Source: a virus
Length of the DNA stretch: 24,442 nucleotides
Strand: one strand, 5' to 3'
IMG/VR virus record: IMGVR_UViG_3300030109_000549
Location: 1 to 24,442 of that record
A model generated the notes under the pieces. That model saw only the letters and a program-made list of their open reading frames with translations. It searched no databases and was not told the DNA's origin. Below, piece by piece: positions 22,309 to 24,442 of the stretch. The translations under genes and the position numbers were made by a program. Each line of letters starts with the position of its first letter. The stretch's first letter is position 1.

Positions 22309-22914
22309 CTACTCTAATTTATGAGTGTGCGGTAATACCTGATTCATCTTTTCAGCAACAATTACATCCTTACATAGATCATGGTAAGGGCTATCTGTAG
22401 CAAATGATATTCCCTTAATCTTTAACTCTCCACAATTTTTAAGCCTTGCCAATTCATAATTTAATCTTTCCTTAGATAGTATTTGATGCTGTATTTTTTC
22501 TTGGGTCGTTGCAGATTTTAAACACGCATTTTGAAATCTTTGATCTAGTGGAAAAGTAAAGGTTAATGCAGCACCAAAATTAAGTCCAAGACTATCTTTA
22601 TTGCCACTATAGTTTTCTTGATAGTAAAGAATATCACCTGGGTTTATAAGATTACCGTCATCATCAACACTCGGATCGTACACCGGTGTCATATATGTGT
22701 AATCCTGTGGACGTTTTTGGTTAAAACTACTGGTAAGAAAGGGAGAAAATGAGACTTGTGGCCCTTGACATCTAATACCATTACCGTAATGATTTTCTAT
22801 AGTATTTCCTTGTAAAACTTGGGTAGCAAAATTAGAGACTGAACCACTAGCAGAAGCAGAGGGAGCAGCAGTGTTTGAGGTGTTAGCTAGTACAGGATTT
22901 CCTAATAAACTTAT
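22309..22914 (-). CDS. Probable exported protein with eroded (ATA) start, last gene of the reverse cassette
   Basis: I give the frame from an ATA codon at 22914, yielding 201 residues. The upstream 56 codons, up to an ATG at 23082, read as an arginine-rich shadow of the preceding gene and are rejected. The product has SLLGNPVLANTSN, a weak export leader, then APSASASGSVSNFATQVLQG, GNGIRCQGPQVSFSPFL, a tyrosine-rich middle, GLNFGAALTFTFPLDQRF, and a helical Cys-containing end (NACLKS, LKNCGEL, DLCKDV). I recall this architecture from cyanophage and picocyanobacterial secreted proteins. The 'LNFGAALTFTFPLD' segment is reminiscent of an outer-membrane strand. ATAA here replaces the ATGA overlap expected for this operon. 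Confidence 0.6.
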   Translation of the reverse strand: MSLLGNPVLANTSNTAAPSASASGSVSNFATQVLQGNTIENHYGNGIRCQGPQVSFSPFLTSSFNQKRPQDYTYMTPVYDPSVDDDGNLINPGDILYYQENYSGNKDSLGLNFGAALTFTFPLDQRFQNACLKSATTQEKIQHQILSKERLNYELARLKNCGELKIKGISFATDSPYHDLCKDVIVAEKMNQVLPHTHKLE

Positions 22915-23336
22915 TGCGAGAAGATAGTTGTGGTATCTGTTACGCTTTCTGACTGGATCGTGCGAGTTACGTCTGTAACTGACTCTAGACCAGGTGGTGT
23001 ATAAACTTCTGTAAATTGAAAAGCATCCCCTTGTACTGTTTGCGTCCAGTTTGGTTTTTCTCCTAAATCTAAACCTGTCCATGTATATGTCGTACCGTTT
23101 ATAGTTTCAGTGACAGTTGCATTTGGAGCAGAGATAGTCGATCCATCATGTTCAACACCTGATCCTGTAACTGAATATGTGTACCCAGAATTATAGTTTG
23201 ATGTTCGTATAGTCTCTGTAATATTTGTTGTGGTTTCAGTTCTTGAAGTGGAACTACCTTGAGTGAAGTTAGGAACCACAGGCACAGCGTAGACAGGGCT
23301 AGATATAAGAAAAACAAACGGAAGTGTCCTCCACAT
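22911..23336 (-). CDS. Secreted beta-rich protein, paralogue of its upstream neighbour
   Basis: The 141-residue product has a signal peptide (MWRTLPFVFLISSPVYA, cleavage after 17). It then has a Thr/Ser/Asn-rich chain of short strands including YSVTGSGV (54-61), HDGSTI, and QGDAFQFTEVY (102-112). The next upstream gene has the matching elements in the same order, so the two are likely tandem duplicates. Very low Lys/Cys content and repeated T/S/N strands suggest an extracellular or surface beta-structure such as a fibre or amyloid-like protein; that is inference. Its ATG overlaps the previous stop by one base (TGATG). Confidence 0.8.
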   Translation of the reverse strand: MWRTLPFVFLISSPVYAVPVVPNFTQGSSTSRTETTTNITETIRTSNYNSGYTYSVTGSGVEHDGSTISAPNATVTETINGTTYTWTGLDLGEKPNWTQTVQGDAFQFTEVYTPPGLESVTDVTRTIQSESVTDTTTIFSQ

Positions 23337-23824
23337 CAGTCAATGGTTAAGTCGGTAACAAACTGTCCTGTTAATGTTATTCCTGTTCCTGTTCCTGGAG
23401 TTAGGGTTATGGAATGATTATCCAATCCAATAGCTGCTGTACCTACACTTGCTGCTGCTGAACTCGTAATATCTGAAAAGTTAGGAATTTCTCCTACTGT
23501 AGCTTCAGATGTCGGTGTTACATCTCCTTCAAGGTAACTTTGACTGAATGAAAAGCTATCTCCTGATGTACTTTGCGAAGCTGTAACCGTAGTTAAAGCT
23601 GGAACGCCAGAACTGACTGTGCCTAGTCCACCAATAGTTGAGTTACCATCACTATCTACTGTAGCTACACCGCTACCTGACACAGAATAACTTGAGCCAA
23701 CCTTGTCTGCTGAAGTAGCTGCTGATACTGCCTCGATCTTAACAGTAGACATTATTGAATGATTTAAGTCTGCGTAGGCTGCTGGAATACCTGCAACTAA
23801 CAGAAGTGACAAAAGTTTTTTCAT
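23336..23824 (-). CDS. Secreted beta-rich Ser/Thr protein
   Basis: A signal peptide (MKKLLSLLLVAGIPAAYA) precedes a 144-residue mature chain made of Ser, Thr, Gly, Val and Ala, without cysteine. Elements shared with the downstream gene are YSVSGSGV (46-53), DGNSTI (59-64) and SGDSFSFSQSYLEGD (87-101). The C-terminal half has ITLTPGTGTGITLTGQFVTD, another strand-turn-strand. Composition suggests a surface or periplasmic beta-solenoid-like or aggregating protein. Its start overlaps the preceding stop by four bases (ATGA). No family is assigned. Confidence 0.82.
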   Translation of the reverse strand: MKKLLSLLLVAGIPAAYADLNHSIMSTVKIEAVSAATSADKVGSSYSVSGSGVATVDSDGNSTIGGLGTVSSGVPALTTVTASQSTSGDSFSFSQSYLEGDVTPTSEATVGEIPNFSDITSSAAASVGTAAIGLDNHSITLTPGTGTGITLTGQFVTDLTID

Positions 23825-24105
23825 TTACTTGAAGGATCTTTACCTGATGTTACATTATTGGGCCGCTTCTTGCCATTACTATTGTTTTTGACCTGTAATC
23901 CCATATTTTGCATCACTGATGCTAAAAGTCCAGCAGCAAATGTAGTGTCAATTTGTCTGGTTGAGTTTCCAAAATATGCAAAAGAAATTACTGCCAAACT
24001 CCAAAATAAAATTATCATTTGGACTAAATTGGAGATAAAAGAAGGACCATCTTTCTCTTCTTTTTCTTCTATTATTGGTTCGGTTTTTGGGTCTTTTGTT
24101 GTCAT
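23821..24105 (-). CDS. Small membrane protein, first gene of the reverse cassette
   Basis: The 94-residue protein has an acidic N-terminus (residues 1-20) and one strong membrane helix at about 23-46 (FISNLVQMIILFWSLAVISF then AYFG). An alanine-rich second hydrophobic segment (TTFAAGLLASVMQNMGLQV) and a Lys/Asn-rich tail follow. It has no cleavable signal. The layout is compatible with a two-helix holin or with an assembly factor for the secreted proteins encoded downstream. Genomic coupling (ATGA overlap) favours the latter only weakly. The forward frame across it at 23858-24157 is a shadow. Confidence 0.78.
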   Translation of the reverse strand: MTTKDPKTEPIIEEKEEKDGPSFISNLVQMIILFWSLAVISFAYFGNSTRQIDTTFAAGLLASVMQNMGLQVKNNSNGKKRPNNVTSGKDPSSK

Positions 24106-24115
24106 AATCCTAGTG

Positions 24116-24178
24116 GTATACTATAAATATAAAGAAAGAGGCCAAGATTTGCAATAAGCGTTAAGGTAGAAGTAGATA
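24116..24178. promoter_or_regulatory. Divergent promoter region with palindromic -35 box
   Basis: The 83-base gap between divergent genes contains TTGCAA (24149-24154), which is its own reverse complement. On the reverse strand it is followed after 17 bases by TATATT (24131-24126). On the forward strand it is followed after 18 bases by TAGATA (24173-24178). A further TATACT (24117-24122) is seen. The same box could thus serve both directions. This is pattern matching only. Confidence 0.35.
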
Positions 24179-24188
24179 TAACAGACAA

Positions 24189-24353
24189 ATGGTAAAATTT
24201 CTAAAACCAATACTAATGACGTTTCTTACAACTACAACTGTAAAACGTTTAGTCGTAAATCTTTTACGTGCAATTTGTAAGCAGACCTCGAATACATTGG
24301 ATGATCGTGCTGTGGATATGTTAGAGCAACAACTATTCCCAAAGCTAAACTGA
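24189..24353 (+). CDS. 54-residue small membrane-associated protein
   Basis: The frame starts MVKFLKPILMTFLTTTTVKR, continues LVVNLLRAICKQTSNTLDDR and ends AVDMLEQQLFPKLN. The first half is hydrophobic with Lys/Arg at intervals, the second is a helical charged segment. I recall near-identical short proteins ('xxFLKPILMTFLTSxxVKxLVVDLL...DNTxDDxAVxMV...LFP') in marine cyanophages, of unknown function; several sit close to terminase or lysis genes. It resumes the forward operon after the reverse cassette and ends one base before the next ATG. Confidence 0.8.
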   Translation: MVKFLKPILMTFLTTTTVKRLVVNLLRAICKQTSNTLDDRAVDMLEQQLFPKLN

Positions 24354-24354
24354 T

Positions 24355-24442
24355 ATGAACCATAAAGAATTTTTTGATATTCTTATTGGTAATCCTCCTC
24401 CCGAAGTAGAGCTTGAAATAGAAATAAAATGCAGAGAGGTGA
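24355..24442 (+). CDS. Start of a further forward gene (cut by the window end)
   Basis: An ATG one base after the previous stop opens a frame that is still open at the window edge, giving 29 residues: MNHKEFFDILIGNPPPEVEL then EIEIKCREV. The frame is in good codon register and acidic. GAGGTGA at the very end could hold either its continuation or a ribosome site or start for a next gene. By comparison with T7-like gene order a terminase gene may follow, but nothing here proves that. Confidence 0.6.
   Translation, partial: MNHKEFFDILIGNPPPEVELEIEIKCREV

Noticed and set aside
22915-23082. The 257-residue reverse frame taken from its first ATG at 23082.
   Set aside because: Its first 56 residues are arginine-rich shadow sequence lying out of frame over a well-supported gene. 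No other gene in the operon overlaps its neighbour by more than four bases.
1-24442. CRISPR arrays, tRNA genes, insertion sequences, integrase or attachment sites.
   Set aside because: Reading both strands I found no regularly spaced direct repeats, no tRNA cloverleaf with a T-loop, and no transposase or recombinase motifs.

Overview
The window looks like the late (virion-assembly) half of a T7-like podovirus genome, most probably from a marine virus of low-GC bacteria. The gene order portal, scaffold, major capsid protein, tail tubes A and B, Gp13-like, Gp14-like, Gp15-like, Gp16-like, Gp17-like fibre is the canonical T7 order, on one strand and almost without gaps. The tiny lysine-rich genes around the capsid gene, the cyanophage-style fibre C-terminus and the small genes after the fibre resemble what I remember from podoviruses and T4-like viruses of Prochlorococcus and Synechococcus. 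I therefore favour a picocyanobacterial host. A SAR11-type host is not excluded, because no photosynthesis gene or other host marker lies in the window.

Layout. 1-153: leader with a sigma70-type extended -10 promoter and a 15-base motif that recurs, with one mismatch, before the capsid gene. 154-3112: two small genes, portal, a 52-residue basic gene and scaffold. 3115-4068: five tiny, mostly basic genes, including a 38-residue protein with one EF-hand-like loop. 4189-5175: major capsid protein, closed by a strong intrinsic terminator (5189-5217). 5224-9108: two lysine-rich genes, then tail tubes A and B; tube B carries a tandem beta-type insertion. 9108-16758: ejection proteins. Here the Gp15-like protein, not the Gp16-like one, carries LysM and transglycosylase domains at its C-terminus. 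16761-20201: tail fibre with a T7-type anchor and four copies of a YHDG-type repeat.

The right end (20201-24442) is accessory and holds the least explained material. Six forward genes encode a coiled coil, a small cytoplasmic protein, a secreted cationic Cys-containing peptide, a membrane peptide, a basic amphipathic protein and a proline/glutamine-linker protein with a C-terminal membrane segment. A 44-residue membrane-peptide ORF runs antisense in the one sizeable gap among them. A compact folded RNA of about 100 bases with its own strong promoter sits at 22207-22305. A reverse-strand, translationally coupled four-gene cassette follows (22309-24105): a membrane protein, two paralogous secreted beta-rich proteins, and a 201-residue probable exported protein. 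The start codon of that last gene seems to have decayed from ATG to ATA within a four-base overlap. Forward genes resume at 24189.

The virion genes follow established T7 biology: scaffold and capsid build the shell on the portal, tubes A/B and fibre form the tail, and the Gp14/15/16-like proteins form the ejection channel that breaches the cell wall. How the reverse cassette, the RNA and the forward envelope proteins relate to one another is inference. Their shared topology (membrane or exported) and clustering suggest a cell-envelope function during infection.
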